The notes under the pieces: generated by a model | What the model was told of the DNA's origin: nothing | Seen by the model: only the letters and a program-made list of their open reading frames with translations | The model's database searches: none | Assembly: GCA_045587545.1 (NCBI GenBank) | Contig: JAZNCN010000027.1 | Location: 1-49,695, forward strand | Direction of reading: 5' to 3' | DNA length: 49,695 nt | Source of the DNA: Caccoplasma_A sp045587545 | GTDB taxonomy: Bacteria; Bacteroidota; Bacteroidia; Bacteroidales; G3-4614 | Program-made: the position numbers and the translations under genes | Part shown: in pieces, positions 24,222-33,439 of the stretch | Layout of the letters: every line of letters begins with the position of its first letter | How positions within the stretch are numbered: the stretch's first letter is position 1

Positions 24222-24254
24222 CAAAATTAGTATAAAACTATTTCAGGACAAAAA
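24222..24254 (-). promoter_or_regulatory. Promoter of the TrpB2-like gene
   Basis: On the minus strand -33 TTTTTG (24254-24249), 19-base spacer, -7 TAATTTTG (24229-24222). Start near 24214. Confidence 0.65.
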
Positions 24255-24284
24255 TTTGAATATAAAAATAATATTATAAAAGTA

Positions 24285-25631
24285 ATGAAAAAGTTAACTA
24301 TCACATCGCTGTTGTTTATTTGTGTAGTATCGTTACTTTCAGCAAAAGAAGCAGCAAAGCAATGGAGTCTTAACGATTGCCTTGAATATGCAGTTAATAA
24401 CAATATTGAGTTACAACAGAGTCGAATAATGTACGAACAGAGTGCGATAGATGAAAAATCGGCTCGTGCCGATATGTTTCCTTCGCTTTCGTTCAGTACA
24501 AATCACAATGTAGTTAATCGTCCCTTTGAAGAGAATAGTAATACCGTTAGCGGAAGCGAAATTATAACAAGTAATAAAAAATCCACATATAACGGTAATT
24601 ACGGATTAAATGCCAATTGGACAATTTGGAACGGAAACAAACGTCGTAACATTATAAAACAGAGTAAAAGCAGTAAAGAGATAGCAAGTTTGAATGTTAC
24701 AGAGTCAGAAAATGCACTTAAAGAACAGATAACCCAACTATATATTCAGATATTATATGCAACTGAGTCGGTAAACATAAACCAAAATACCTTAGAGGTA
24801 AGTAAGGCAACATATGAACGAGGCGAAGAGCTATATCGTGCAGGTTCAATATCAAAAGTTGAATTAGCTCAATTAGAGACACAAGTCAGCAATGACGAGT
24901 ATCAATTAGTTATGTCAAAAAATGCCCTACGCAATTATAAATTAGATTTAAAGCAGTTGCTTGAAATGCCCGGGACAACACATATGGAGTTGGTAATTCC
25001 TGAATTAGACGAAGAGGATATTCTCGCTCCATTGCCTTCTCAAAACGATATCTATTTAGCGGCGTTGGATAACCGTCCCGAGATTAAGAGTGGTAAGTTG
25101 AGTATTGAATCTTCAAAATTAGATGTATCAATAGCAAAATCGGGATATTACCCTTCAATATCGCTTAATGCGTCAACAAGCAGCAATACCAATAGTGCGA
25201 GTGCCCAAGCGTGGGGAGAACAGATGAAATTAGGTTGGAACAATGTTATAGGATTAAATCTATCGTTACCAATATACGATAAACGTCAAAATAAAAGTGC
25301 AAAGCAGAAAGCCGAGTTACAATACACATCTACACAGTTAGAGATGGCAAATATTGAAAAAGAGCTATATCAGACAATAGAGACAATGTGGCTTGATGCA
25401 GACAATGCCCAACAGCAATATGTAGTTGCAAGTTCAAAACTGAATAGCAGTAAAACAAGTTTTGATATGACAAATGAGCAGTTTTCTCTCGGAATGAAAA
25501 ACATTGTTGAACTCCTAACCGAAAAAAACAACTACCTTTCGGCACAACAAGAGGTAATACAAGCAAAATATATGGCAATATTAGAGCGTGTATTACTAAA
25601 CTTTTATGCAGGCAATCCAATAGAATTATAA
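24285..25631 (+). CDS. TolC-family outer-membrane efflux protein
   Basis: 448 aa. Signal peptide residues 1-20 (LLSAKEA). Two OEP repeats, each with long helices and beta strands: ~28-215 (WSLNDCLEYAVNNNIELQQS) and ~240-448 (NRPEIKSGKLSIESSKLDVS, then GYYPSISLNAS). It forms the outer-membrane channel of the tripartite exporter encoded directly downstream. MacA homologue starts 12 bases after the stop. The whole set, tolC-macA-macB ATPase-permease, runs to a terminator at 28889. Confidence 0.92.
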   Translation: MKKLTITSLLFICVVSLLSAKEAAKQWSLNDCLEYAVNNNIELQQSRIMYEQSAIDEKSARADMFPSLSFSTNHNVVNRPFEENSNTVSGSEIITSNKKSTYNGNYGLNANWTIWNGNKRRNIIKQSKSSKEIASLNVTESENALKEQITQLYIQILYATESVNINQNTLEVSKATYERGEELYRAGSISKVELAQLETQVSNDEYQLVMSKNALRNYKLDLKQLLEMPGTTHMELVIPELDEEDILAPLPSQNDIYLAALDNRPEIKSGKLSIESSKLDVSIAKSGYYPSISLNASTSSNTNSASAQAWGEQMKLGWNNVIGLNLSLPIYDKRQNKSAKQKAELQYTSTQLEMANIEKELYQTIETMWLDADNAQQQYVVASSKLNSSKTSFDMTNEQFSLGMKNIVELLTEKNNYLSAQQEVIQAKYMAILERVLLNFYAGNPIEL

Positions 25632-25643
25632 GAAATAGAATAT

Positions 25644-26849
25644 ATGAGTAAAAAGAAAATCATTATCGTACTATCTCTCATTGTAGTTGCAGGAATATTA
25701 GTATGGATATTCTCAACATCTAAAGAGGAGAATAAAGTTGAGTTTTTTAAAACAAAAGCAGTTAGAGGCGAAATAGGTAGCTCAATAACAGCTACAGGAA
25801 CAATAGAACCGGTAACCGAAGTTGAAGTAGGAACACAAGTATCGGGAATAATTGACCGCATATACGTCGATTATAACTCAGTAGTAAAGCGTGGGCAACT
25901 AATTGCCGAAATGGATAAAATAACCTTGCAAAGTGAATTGCAATCGGCACGTGCGCAATACGATGGCAACAAAGCCGAGTACGATTATCAGAAGAAATTG
26001 TACGACCGTAATCAAATTTTGCACGAAAAAGAGCTTATAAGTGAAACAGATTATGAGTTAAGCTCATACAATTATCAGCGAGCAAAAAGTGCATACGACC
26101 AGAGCTCTGCAGCATTGGCTAAAGCAGAGCGAAATTTGTCGTATGCAACAATCACATCGCCCATCGACGGAATAGTAACAAGTCGCAGTGTAGAGGAGGG
26201 ACAAACAGTTGCTTCAGGATTTGAAACCCCCACACTATTCACAATAGCAGCCGACCTTACAAAAATGCAAGTAGTGGCTGATGTTGATGAAGCCGATATC
26301 GCAAACGTAAAGGAGGGAGACTACGTGGTGTTTACAGTAGATGCATACCCAGAAGATGAATTTATAGGAACGGTTCGTCAAGTCCGATTAGGTAGTACCA
26401 TAAGCAATACAACATCTACAACAACAGCAAATACTGTAGTTACATACGAAGTGGTAATATCTGCTGAAAATCCGGAGCTAAAGTTAAAACCACGTTTAAC
26501 AGCCAATGCTTCAATTTACACAACGTTTAAAGCCGATGTATTAAAAGTTCCTTCAAAAGCATTACACTTTATACCAAATACACAGTTGGCAGAGGGTTAC
26601 ACTATAGTAGATTGCGAAGCAACCAAGAAAGTTTGGACCCTTGACGGAAAAACATTTACTGCACACCCTGTTGAAACAGGATTATCAGATGGTATAGATA
26701 CAGAGATTTTAAGCGGGATAGAGGAGGGTACAGAAGTTGTTACAGAGATGTCTCTCACTATGTTTAATATACCACAACAAGGAGCCGAGCGCAGTCCCTT
26801 TATGCCACAGCACCCGGGAAGTAAGAAAAAGACAAGCCAAAAGAAATAG
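25644..26849 (+). CDS. MacA-like periplasmic adaptor (HlyD/RND adaptor family)
   Basis: 401 aa. N-terminal membrane anchor (residues 4-22). Biotinyl-lipoyl half-motifs ~47-80 (GTIEPVTEVEVGTQVSGIID) and ~165-200 (ATITSPIDGIVTSRSVEEGQ) flank a helical hairpin (~85-160). Beta-barrel and membrane-proximal domains follow to residue ~385, and the C-terminus is basic (KKKTSQKK). It bridges the ABC transporter in the inner membrane and the TolC-like channel. MacA-type adaptors also stimulate the ATPase. The ABC ATPase gene starts 9 bases after the stop. Confidence 0.92.
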   Translation: MSKKKIIIVLSLIVVAGILVWIFSTSKEENKVEFFKTKAVRGEIGSSITATGTIEPVTEVEVGTQVSGIIDRIYVDYNSVVKRGQLIAEMDKITLQSELQSARAQYDGNKAEYDYQKKLYDRNQILHEKELISETDYELSSYNYQRAKSAYDQSSAALAKAERNLSYATITSPIDGIVTSRSVEEGQTVASGFETPTLFTIAADLTKMQVVADVDEADIANVKEGDYVVFTVDAYPEDEFIGTVRQVRLGSTISNTTSTTTANTVVTYEVVISAENPELKLKPRLTANASIYTTFKADVLKVPSKALHFIPNTQLAEGYTIVDCEATKKVWTLDGKTFTAHPVETGLSDGIDTEILSGIEEGTEVVTEMSLTMFNIPQQGAERSPFMPQHPGSKKKTSQKK

Positions 26850-26858
26850 TCTGAAAAT

Positions 26859-27608
26859 ATGAGTGTCAGAAAAATAATAGAACTTGACCATATTCGTCGC
26901 GATTTTCAAGTTGGCGAAGAGGTGGTACACGCTTTACGCGGAGTATCATTCTCCATTACCGAAGGCGAATTTGTAACCATAATGGGAACATCAGGTTCAG
27001 GAAAAAGTACATTGCTCAATACTTTAGGCTGTTTGGACACACCCACAAGTGGAGAGTATTATCTTGATGGAATATCGGTACGCACCATGTCAAAAAATCA
27101 GAGAGCCATACTTCGCAATCGCAAAATAGGATTTGTATTTCAGAATTACAACCTATTACCAAAAACAACAGCAGTTGAGAATGTTGAGTTACCTTTGATG
27201 TATAACAGTGCAATAAAAGCAGATGAGCGACGTCAAAGAGCCATAGAAGCTCTAAAGGCAGTAGGATTGGGCGATAGATTAGAGCATAAATCAAATCAGA
27301 TGTCGGGAGGACAGATGCAGCGTGTGGCGATTGCTCGTGCATTAGTAAATAATCCTGCAGTTATACTTGCCGATGAGGCAACCGGAAACCTCGATACCCG
27401 AACCTCGTTTGAGATATTGGTGCTTTTTCAAAAGTTGCACGCCGAAGGACGTACAATAATATTTGTAACACATAACCCCGATATAGCAAAATATAGCAGT
27501 CGTAACATACGTTTACGCGACGGAAAGGTTATCGAAGATATTTATAATACAAACATACAATCGGCAGAAGAGATATTGGCAACTCTGCCACAAAACGACG
27601 AAGATTAA
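26859..27608 (+). CDS. MacB/LolD-type ABC transporter ATP-binding protein
   Basis: 249 aa. Walker A GTSGSGKS (residues 43-50), Q-loop FQNYNLL (~94-100), signature MSGGQ (148-152), Walker B VILADE (168-173) and switch His in VTHNP. The family powers MacB-type mechanotransmission rather than classic substrate transport. Here the ATPase and membrane part are separate genes; E. coli MacB has them fused. The stop codon shares one base with the start of the permease gene (TAATG), indicating translational coupling. Confidence 0.94.
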   Translation: MSVRKIIELDHIRRDFQVGEEVVHALRGVSFSITEGEFVTIMGTSGSGKSTLLNTLGCLDTPTSGEYYLDGISVRTMSKNQRAILRNRKIGFVFQNYNLLPKTTAVENVELPLMYNSAIKADERRQRAIEALKAVGLGDRLEHKSNQMSGGQMQRVAIARALVNNPAVILADEATGNLDTRTSFEILVLFQKLHAEGRTIIFVTHNPDIAKYSSRNIRLRDGKVIEDIYNTNIQSAEEILATLPQNDED

Positions 27609-28828
27609 TGAATATTACCAATCTGTTTAAAATAGCAATGCGTGCATTGGCAAACAATAAGATGCGTGCATTTCTTACGATGTTAGGTATAATAATAGGA
27701 GTAGCATCGGTTATTGCAATGTTGGCGATAGGGCAGGGCTCAAAAATAAGCATACAAAATCAAATCTCAGAGATGGGAGCCAATATGATAATGATACACC
27801 CCGGAGCCGACCGTCGTGGAGGAGTACGTCAAGACCCCTCAGCAATGCAAACATTAAAACTTGAAAATTATGAAACATTGCGTTCCGAAGCACGACTAAT
27901 ATCATCAATAAGCCCTAATGTATCAGCTTCCGGACAACTCATCGCAGGAGCAAACAACTATCCGTCATCAGTATCAGGAGTAAGTATTGATTACCTTGAT
28001 ATACGTCAATTAAAGGTGAAAGATGGTACAATGTTTACTCAAAACGATATAAACACGTCGGCAAAGGTATGTGTAATAGGAAAAACCATTGTTGATAATC
28101 TCTTTCCAGACGGAACATCGCCACTCGGCAAGGTAATTCGTTTCAATCAAGTACCTTTCAGAGTAATAGGCGTTTTGCAGGCAAAAGGATATAACTCAAT
28201 GGGCATGGACCAAGATGCTGTGGTACTTGCACCATATACAACCGTCATGAAACGATTGTTGGCACAAACATATTTGAACTCAATCTTTGCATCGGCACTA
28301 TCTGAAGAGCTATCGCCATTGGCAGTTGAAGAGATATCAACAATCTTACGTCGCGAGCATAAGATAAAAGAGGGCTTTGAAGATGATTTTACCATTCGCA
28401 CACAAGAGGAGATAAGTTCAATGCTCAATACCACCTCAACTCTTATGACAACACTACTTGCCTGTATAGCAGGAATATCTCTTGTAGTAGGAGGTATTGG
28501 AATTATGAATATAATGTACGTCTCGGTAACCGAGCGTACTCGCGAAATAGGTTTGCGAATGTCGGTAGGCGCACGCGGAATTGATATCCTGTCACAGTTT
28601 CTTATAGAGGCAATACTCATAAGTATAACAGGCGGATTAATAGGTGTAATATTTGGTTGTGGAATATCATTGCTAATAAAATTTGTAGCAAATTGGCCAA
28701 TATTCATACAACCTTGGAGTGTATTGGTTTCGTTTGCCGTATGTACCATAACAGGAGTCTTCTTTGGTTGGTACCCTGCAAAAAAAGCTGCTAACCTCGA
28801 CCCCATCGAGGCAATCCGATATGAGTAA
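27608..28828 (+). CDS. MacB-type ABC transporter permease
   Basis: 406 aa. One N-terminal membrane helix (~20-42: FLTMLGIIIGVASVIAMLAI), a MacB_PCD periplasmic domain (~45-245) and a C-terminal FtsX domain with three helices (~280-400). MNIMYVSVTERTREIGLRMS and the ending WYPAKKAANLDPIEAIRYE are the standard FtsX signatures. Works with the preceding ATPase, adaptor and TolC-like channel to export a molecule across both membranes; candidates are antimicrobials, peptides or lipids, and the cargo cannot be told. Confidence 0.94.
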   Translation: MNITNLFKIAMRALANNKMRAFLTMLGIIIGVASVIAMLAIGQGSKISIQNQISEMGANMIMIHPGADRRGGVRQDPSAMQTLKLENYETLRSEARLISSISPNVSASGQLIAGANNYPSSVSGVSIDYLDIRQLKVKDGTMFTQNDINTSAKVCVIGKTIVDNLFPDGTSPLGKVIRFNQVPFRVIGVLQAKGYNSMGMDQDAVVLAPYTTVMKRLLAQTYLNSIFASALSEELSPLAVEEISTILRREHKIKEGFEDDFTIRTQEEISSMLNTTSTLMTTLLACIAGISLVVGGIGIMNIMYVSVTERTREIGLRMSVGARGIDILSQFLIEAILISITGGLIGVIFGCGISLLIKFVANWPIFIQPWSVLVSFAVCTITGVFFGWYPAKKAANLDPIEAIRYE

Positions 28829-28888
28829 ACTCAGTTGTTAGTTTTTAGTTATCGGCACAAAGTGCCGCTCCTATGGGATAGTTGTTAT
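28829..28888 (+). repeat. Dispersed post-gene repeat, copy 2
   Basis: Begins at the permease stop: CAGTTGTTAGTTTTTAGTTA, then the hairpin CGGCAC-AAA-GTGCCG (28853-28867), then GGGATAGTTGTTA. It aligns with 12012-12080 through the core; the perfect stem here is a wobble-paired stem there. Confidence 0.65.
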
Positions 28889-28930
28889 AAAAGCCACAAG
28901 GTTCTCATCAAGACAACCTTGTGGCTTTTT
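28889..28930 (+). terminator. Terminator of the export operon
   Basis: AAAAGCCACAAGGTT (28889-28903) pairs with AACCTTGTGGCTTTT (28915-28929), followed by T and AT-rich DNA. Confidence 0.9.
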
Positions 28931-28989
28931 ATTACTCCAATAAGCCTATCTCCCTAATAACTCAAATGACCTTAATGACTTAAAATACC

Positions 28990-29211
28990 CTAACAACTCT
29001 GCTTTATATACATCTCATAAAACCAACCAATAACATTATCGCCAACCTCATCGGCAACATTTAGCTCCATCATCAATCTGCCTGCCTTATTTACAATGCT
29101 GAAAATTGCATCATACTCCTCGTCATTGGCGCTATCGGGAGTAAGTGTACGATTAATAAGAGCATTAAGCACCCTATCTTCAAGTTCGGTGAGTTCAATT
29201 TTGTAATTCAT
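28990..29211 (-). CDS. Small helical protein of unknown function, coupled to PBP4-type gene
   Basis: 73 aa, no signal peptide and no membrane helix. It begins MNYKIELTELEDRVLNALIN and ends MYIKQSC; the sequence is acidic and predicted helical. It starts 5 bases after the stop of the carboxypeptidase gene, so they are cotranscribed. No family is recognised. The tight coupling and the even codon pattern support a real gene. Confidence 0.65.
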   Translation of the reverse strand: MNYKIELTELEDRVLNALINRTLTPDSANDEEYDAIFSIVNKAGRLMMELNVADEVGDNVIGWFYEMYIKQSC

Positions 29212-29216
29212 ATAAT

Positions 29217-30584
29217 CTATTTTGTAATTAAATTCTCAATAAGTAAACCAATCTCGTTTTGAATATCTTTGCGTTTGCCTTTAAAGTTATTTACCATAAC
29301 AACAACGGCATAACATTTACTTCCGTTATCAAAATATCCGGCATAACATTGAACGCCCTGCATACTACCTGTTTTCAATTTCAGATATTTTGCTATCTCT
29401 GACCCTTTCATGAAATTCTTAACAGTACCCTCAACCCCAACCTTTGGTAGAGAGTTTCTGAAAGCCTCATTAAAAGATGCTCCACATAAAATACAGGCAA
29501 GAGCATTAGGAGTTATTCTGTTTTTAGGCGAAAGTCCGCTGCCGTCAAACATATTTACACCTTTAATATCAATGCCTTTATCGTTCCATATCTGGGAAAT
29601 AGAGTTAATACCATTCTGTGTCGTAGCCTTACCTCCCCTCATTAATCCGCACCATTTAAGTAGAGTTTCGGCATACATATTATTGCTTTTGTAGTTTGTA
29701 ACCTTAACAATATCGGCAAGAGTAGGAGAGTATATAGCACCCAAACGCCCACGTTTACTACCATATACAACCTTCTTATTTTCAACCCATGCTCCATTGT
29801 TTATCAAAAAATATTGGAACTCCCTCTTGAAAACATCGTCAGGCGAGGGGATAGAACCTTTAAGCTTATACATACTCTTATTACAAGGCATGCGCCCGTT
29901 AAGCAGGCGGGTTTTATCAAAATCCAACCCTGTAATATAAGCACTATCCTTACCCTCTCCCTTAACAGAGAGTTTGTTTATAAAATTGAGTTCGGACATT
30001 GAAGGTTTACAATCGGCAATAACAGCTTCGCTACCTTCTGCTCCTGTATTAAAAAACAAGGTGTATTGGTTATCAATAAAGTTAAAACCATAACTCTCGG
30101 CAGCAAAGTAGTTACCCATATCCTCAACCAGCCATGCGCCTCTTGCTCCGTTATAAGGGAATATGCTATTGTCGCATATAATATCGCCACATAACTTTGT
30201 GATACCATAGTTTTGCATCATCTCAAATATTTTTGAGAAAACCTTATTAGCAGAGCTGTTGAAATTCTCAGAGCCTATAGTGGGGTCGCCACAACCTCTG
30301 ACAATAATATTCCCGTATAATATCCCATTTGAAATATCACCCTCATATTCCACTATAGTTTCAAATCGTTTTTGAGCAGGAATAGCTTCTAAAACCGAAG
30401 CAGTGGTAATAAGTTTCAGAGTAGAAGCAGGAGTGAAACCAATATCTCCGTTACTTTCAGCAACAACACAATTGTTTTTTACATCAATAATAGAGTATCC
30501 AACCAAAGAGTTGTTAAGAGCGTTTTGAGATATGGCACCAAAACATGAGATAAGTAAAAATGAGTATGTAAGTATAAATTTCAT
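29217..30584 (-). CDS. dacB: D-alanyl-D-alanine carboxypeptidase/endopeptidase (PBP4, peptidase S13)
   Basis: 455 aa. Signal peptide residues 1-19. The three active-site motifs are in order: SxxK at 54-57 (STLK, nucleophile Ser54), SxN at 300-302 (SNN) and KTG at 404-406. The stretch between motifs 1 and 2 is large, as expected for the S13 family insert. It trims or cuts peptidoglycan crosslinks in the periplasm. Transcribed from the -7 box at 30613-30606, divergent from the AI-2E permease gene. Confidence 0.92.
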   Translation of the reverse strand: MKFILTYSFLLISCFGAISQNALNNSLVGYSIIDVKNNCVVAESNGDIGFTPASTLKLITTASVLEAIPAQKRFETIVEYEGDISNGILYGNIIVRGCGDPTIGSENFNSSANKVFSKIFEMMQNYGITKLCGDIICDNSIFPYNGARGAWLVEDMGNYFAAESYGFNFIDNQYTLFFNTGAEGSEAVIADCKPSMSELNFINKLSVKGEGKDSAYITGLDFDKTRLLNGRMPCNKSMYKLKGSIPSPDDVFKREFQYFLINNGAWVENKKVVYGSKRGRLGAIYSPTLADIVKVTNYKSNNMYAETLLKWCGLMRGGKATTQNGINSISQIWNDKGIDIKGVNMFDGSGLSPKNRITPNALACILCGASFNEAFRNSLPKVGVEGTVKNFMKGSEIAKYLKLKTGSMQGVQCYAGYFDNGSKCYAVVVMVNNFKGKRKDIQNEIGLLIENLITK

Positions 30585-30605
30585 AAAATAAACATCAATA
30601 TGCTA

Positions 30606-30613
30606 CAAAGGTA
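30606..30613 (-). promoter_or_regulatory. -7 box of dacB
   Basis: TACCTTTG on the minus strand. Start near 30599, 15 bases before ATG 30584. No TTG at the usual -33 distance. Confidence 0.55.
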
Positions 30614-30647
30614 GTCAATTATATTTTAAAAAATGGAATTAATAAAC

Positions 30648-30655
30648 TACCTTAG
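30648..30655 (+). promoter_or_regulatory. -7 box of the AI-2E permease gene
   Basis: TACCTTAG, one mismatch from TAnnTTTG. Start near 30662, 14 bases before ATG 30676. It forms an inverted pair (CTACCTT/AAGGTAG) with the dacB box. Confidence 0.4.
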
Positions 30656-30675
30656 CAGAGTTAAAACATATAATT

Positions 30676-31758
30676 ATGGAGCAAGAGAGAAAACCATACA
30701 CCTTTGATAGCGTGGTGCGTATTATAATAGTAGTATCATTAATAGTTGGTCTGTTTTACTTGTTGAATATACTAAAAGGAGTATTATTGCCATTTTTGAT
30801 AGCATGGCTTATGGCATATTTAACCCACCCTATGGTTACATTCTTTCAGAAAAAGTGTAAACTGAAAAACAGAATATTGTCAGTAGCAGTAACACTAATA
30901 ACTCTTTTAATAGCATTAATAGGGGTGGTAGCCATAATTGTACCAATGATAATAGAGGAGGTGTATATGACAAAAGATTTGATTGTAAATTATGCACACT
31001 CAATAGGAGATCTCTCAATATTACCCGATACATGGCGCGATTATATTGTTGCAAATTTCAATTGGGAAAATATCTCATCATTTATAACCGCCGAAAACCT
31101 AAAAACTTTAATGGGTGGAGTTTTCAGTGGTGGAGCCACACTCATATCAGGGACAGCAACTGTAGTTATGACAATATTTGCAAGTTTCATAGTTCTGCTA
31201 TATCTGATATTTATACTTATAGATTACACCGATATACAAGAGGGGTTCAAGTCAATGATACCCGAGCGATACAAAAAAACGGTATTAACGCTTATGCAAG
31301 ACATTGAAGAGAGTATGAACACCTATTTTAGAGGACAAGCAACCGTAGCCTTTTGTGTAGGTATAATGTTTGCAATAGGTTTCTCTATTGTGGGACTTCC
31401 GCTTGCTATACTGCTCGGATTGTTTATAGGATTGCTCAATATGGTTCCCTACCTTCAAACCATAGGCTTTTTGCCCGCCATAGTACTCACAATGCTACAA
31501 GCAGCACAGACAGGTGAAAGTTTTTGGTGGATATTTATGTGGGTATTGGTAGTATTTATAGTAGTTCAAGTAATACAAGATATGATACTTGTACCAAGCA
31601 TTATGGGTAAAGCTGTAGGTCTTAATCCTGCCATAATATTGCTATCCCTTTCAATATGGGGAGTATTATTAGGCTTTGTTGGTTTGATAATAGCCTTGCC
31701 CCTTACTTCGCTTTGCATATCATACTATCGCCGATACGTATTAAAGAAAGATAAATAA
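30676..31758 (+). CDS. AI-2E/PerM family membrane permease
   Basis: 360 aa with about 7-8 membrane helices; the strongest lie at residues ~15-60, 70-90, 145-180, 215-290 and 305-345. The family signature is visible as VGLPLAILLGLFIGLLNMVPYL and QVIQDMILVPSIMGKAVGLNP (each given in part). The family contains TqsA, Na+/H+ antiporters and many uncharacterised members, so substrate is unassigned. The sulfatase gene begins 9 bases after the stop, indicating one transcript. Confidence 0.88.
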   Translation: MEQERKPYTFDSVVRIIIVVSLIVGLFYLLNILKGVLLPFLIAWLMAYLTHPMVTFFQKKCKLKNRILSVAVTLITLLIALIGVVAIIVPMIIEEVYMTKDLIVNYAHSIGDLSILPDTWRDYIVANFNWENISSFITAENLKTLMGGVFSGGATLISGTATVVMTIFASFIVLLYLIFILIDYTDIQEGFKSMIPERYKKTVLTLMQDIEESMNTYFRGQATVAFCVGIMFAIGFSIVGLPLAILLGLFIGLLNMVPYLQTIGFLPAIVLTMLQAAQTGESFWWIFMWVLVVFIVVQVIQDMILVPSIMGKAVGLNPAIILLSLSIWGVLLGFVGLIIALPLTSLCISYYRRYVLKKDK

Positions 31759-31767
31759 TTAAGAAAA

Positions 31768-33312
31768 ATGGCAGAATTCAATCTAAAATCAATAAAAGGA
31801 GTTTGCTCATTAACATTGTTTTCAATCTTTACAACTATATCGGCAGAGGATAATCGTCCAAATATACTTGTTTTTTTTGTAGATGATATGGGTTGGCAGG
31901 ATACATCGCTACCTTTTCATACCGACACAACCTTTTTGAACAAAAGATATCATACTCCCAATATGGAGGTTTTGGCTCAAATGGGAACAAAGTTTACACA
32001 GGCGTATGCATCAAGTGTAAGTTCTCCATCGCGTTGTTCATTACTCACAGGAGTTAATGCTGCCCGACATTGTGTTACAAATTGGACTCATATTAAAAAT
32101 TCTTTTACAGATGATCCTCATATATCATTAGAGATGCCACATTGGAATGTAAATGGCATACAACCGGTTGAAGGTATAGATCATAGTTTTCCGGCAACCT
32201 CATTTGTTCAAGTATTGTCGCAAAATGGATATAAAACTATTCATTGCGGTAAAGCGCATTTTGGAGCAACAGAAACTCCCGGAGCAGACCCCTTAAACTA
32301 TGGCTTTGATATTAATATTGCAGGTCATGCAGCGGGCGGTTTGGCTTCATATCTTGGAACGGAGCGATTTGGACATAATGAAAAAGGAGACCCCATAAGT
32401 CGTTTTGCTGTACCTGGTTTACAAGAGTATTGGGATAAAGATATATTTATAACAGAGGCTCTAACCCAAGAAGCAATAAAGGCATTGGATAAAGTTATCT
32501 CAAAAGAAAAACCGTTTTTACTTTATATGTCTCATTATGCAGTACATGTGCCATTACAAGCTGATAAACGTTTTGTAGATAAATATTTGCAACAAGGATT
32601 GTCTGAAAATGAAGCTGCGTATGCTTCAATGCTTGAAGGTGTAGATAAAAGTTTAGGAGACTTAATGCACTATCTTAATGATAAAGGAGAGCTGGAGAAT
32701 ACAATAATACTATTTATTTCAGATAATGGAGGCTACTCATTACATGGTCGTACACCTCCATTGAACATGCAAAATTCACCATTACGAGCAGGAAAAGGTT
32801 CTGCCTATGAGGGAGGAATAAGGGTCCCTATGATACTTTATTGGAGAGAACGGACAAAGCCCGGCAGTACCGTAAAAGATTATGTGATAATAGAGGATAT
32901 CTTTCCGTCGATATTAGAGATGGCTCAAATAAAAAGGTATAAGACTTTGCAATCAATTGACGGTAAAAGTTTTGTGCCAAAATTAAGAAAAGATGCATCA
33001 AAACATTTCAGGCGTTCTCTTATTTGGAATATGCCTAATAATTGGATTTCGGGAATGAACAGAGAATCTGGAATAGGACCTACCTGCACAATTCGAAGAG
33101 GAGATTACAAACTGATATATTGGTATGAAGACGGAAAAAAAGAGTTGTATAATCTTAAAACAGATATTGGCGAAGATAAAAATCTGGTTGGTCTTTTAAA
33201 TTATAAGACAAAAAAAATGAGCAAAAAGTTATCTAAAAAACTCAGAAAATCAAATGCTCAACGACCATTTTATAAAGCAACAAACAAGCCTTGCTTATGG
33301 CCCGATGAATAA
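31768..33312 (+). CDS. Serine-type sulfatase (S1 family), exported
   Basis: 514 aa. Signal peptide residues 1-26 (FTTISA). Metal site NILVFFVDDMGWQD near residue 32; maturation motif SSPSR at 85-89 within VSSPSRCSLLTG, so the formylglycine comes from Ser85 and needs a radical-SAM maturase (anSME). Later signatures are HCGKAHFGA near 155, LLYMSHYAVHVPL near 250 and FISDNGGYS near 312. The C-terminal subdomain is TIRRGDYKLIYWYEDGKKEL. Sulfatases of this type release sulfate from host mucins or glycosaminoglycans; the substrate is not fixed by the sequence. No maturase or SusC/D pair is nearby. Confidence 0.9.
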   Translation: MAEFNLKSIKGVCSLTLFSIFTTISAEDNRPNILVFFVDDMGWQDTSLPFHTDTTFLNKRYHTPNMEVLAQMGTKFTQAYASSVSSPSRCSLLTGVNAARHCVTNWTHIKNSFTDDPHISLEMPHWNVNGIQPVEGIDHSFPATSFVQVLSQNGYKTIHCGKAHFGATETPGADPLNYGFDINIAGHAAGGLASYLGTERFGHNEKGDPISRFAVPGLQEYWDKDIFITEALTQEAIKALDKVISKEKPFLLYMSHYAVHVPLQADKRFVDKYLQQGLSENEAAYASMLEGVDKSLGDLMHYLNDKGELENTIILFISDNGGYSLHGRTPPLNMQNSPLRAGKGSAYEGGIRVPMILYWRERTKPGSTVKDYVIIEDIFPSILEMAQIKRYKTLQSIDGKSFVPKLRKDASKHFRRSLIWNMPNNWISGMNRESGIGPTCTIRRGDYKLIYWYEDGKKELYNLKTDIGEDKNLVGLLNYKTKKMSKKLSKKLRKSNAQRPFYKATNKPCLWPDE

Positions 33313-33439
33313 CAACTCACTTTGATAATACACATAGACAATCATATATTAAGATTTGTTCTGTAAATTATATTGCTATGATATCTATTTTAGAGACATC
33401 TCTTTGTATTGTATAATATTTCGTGAATATACTATAATA

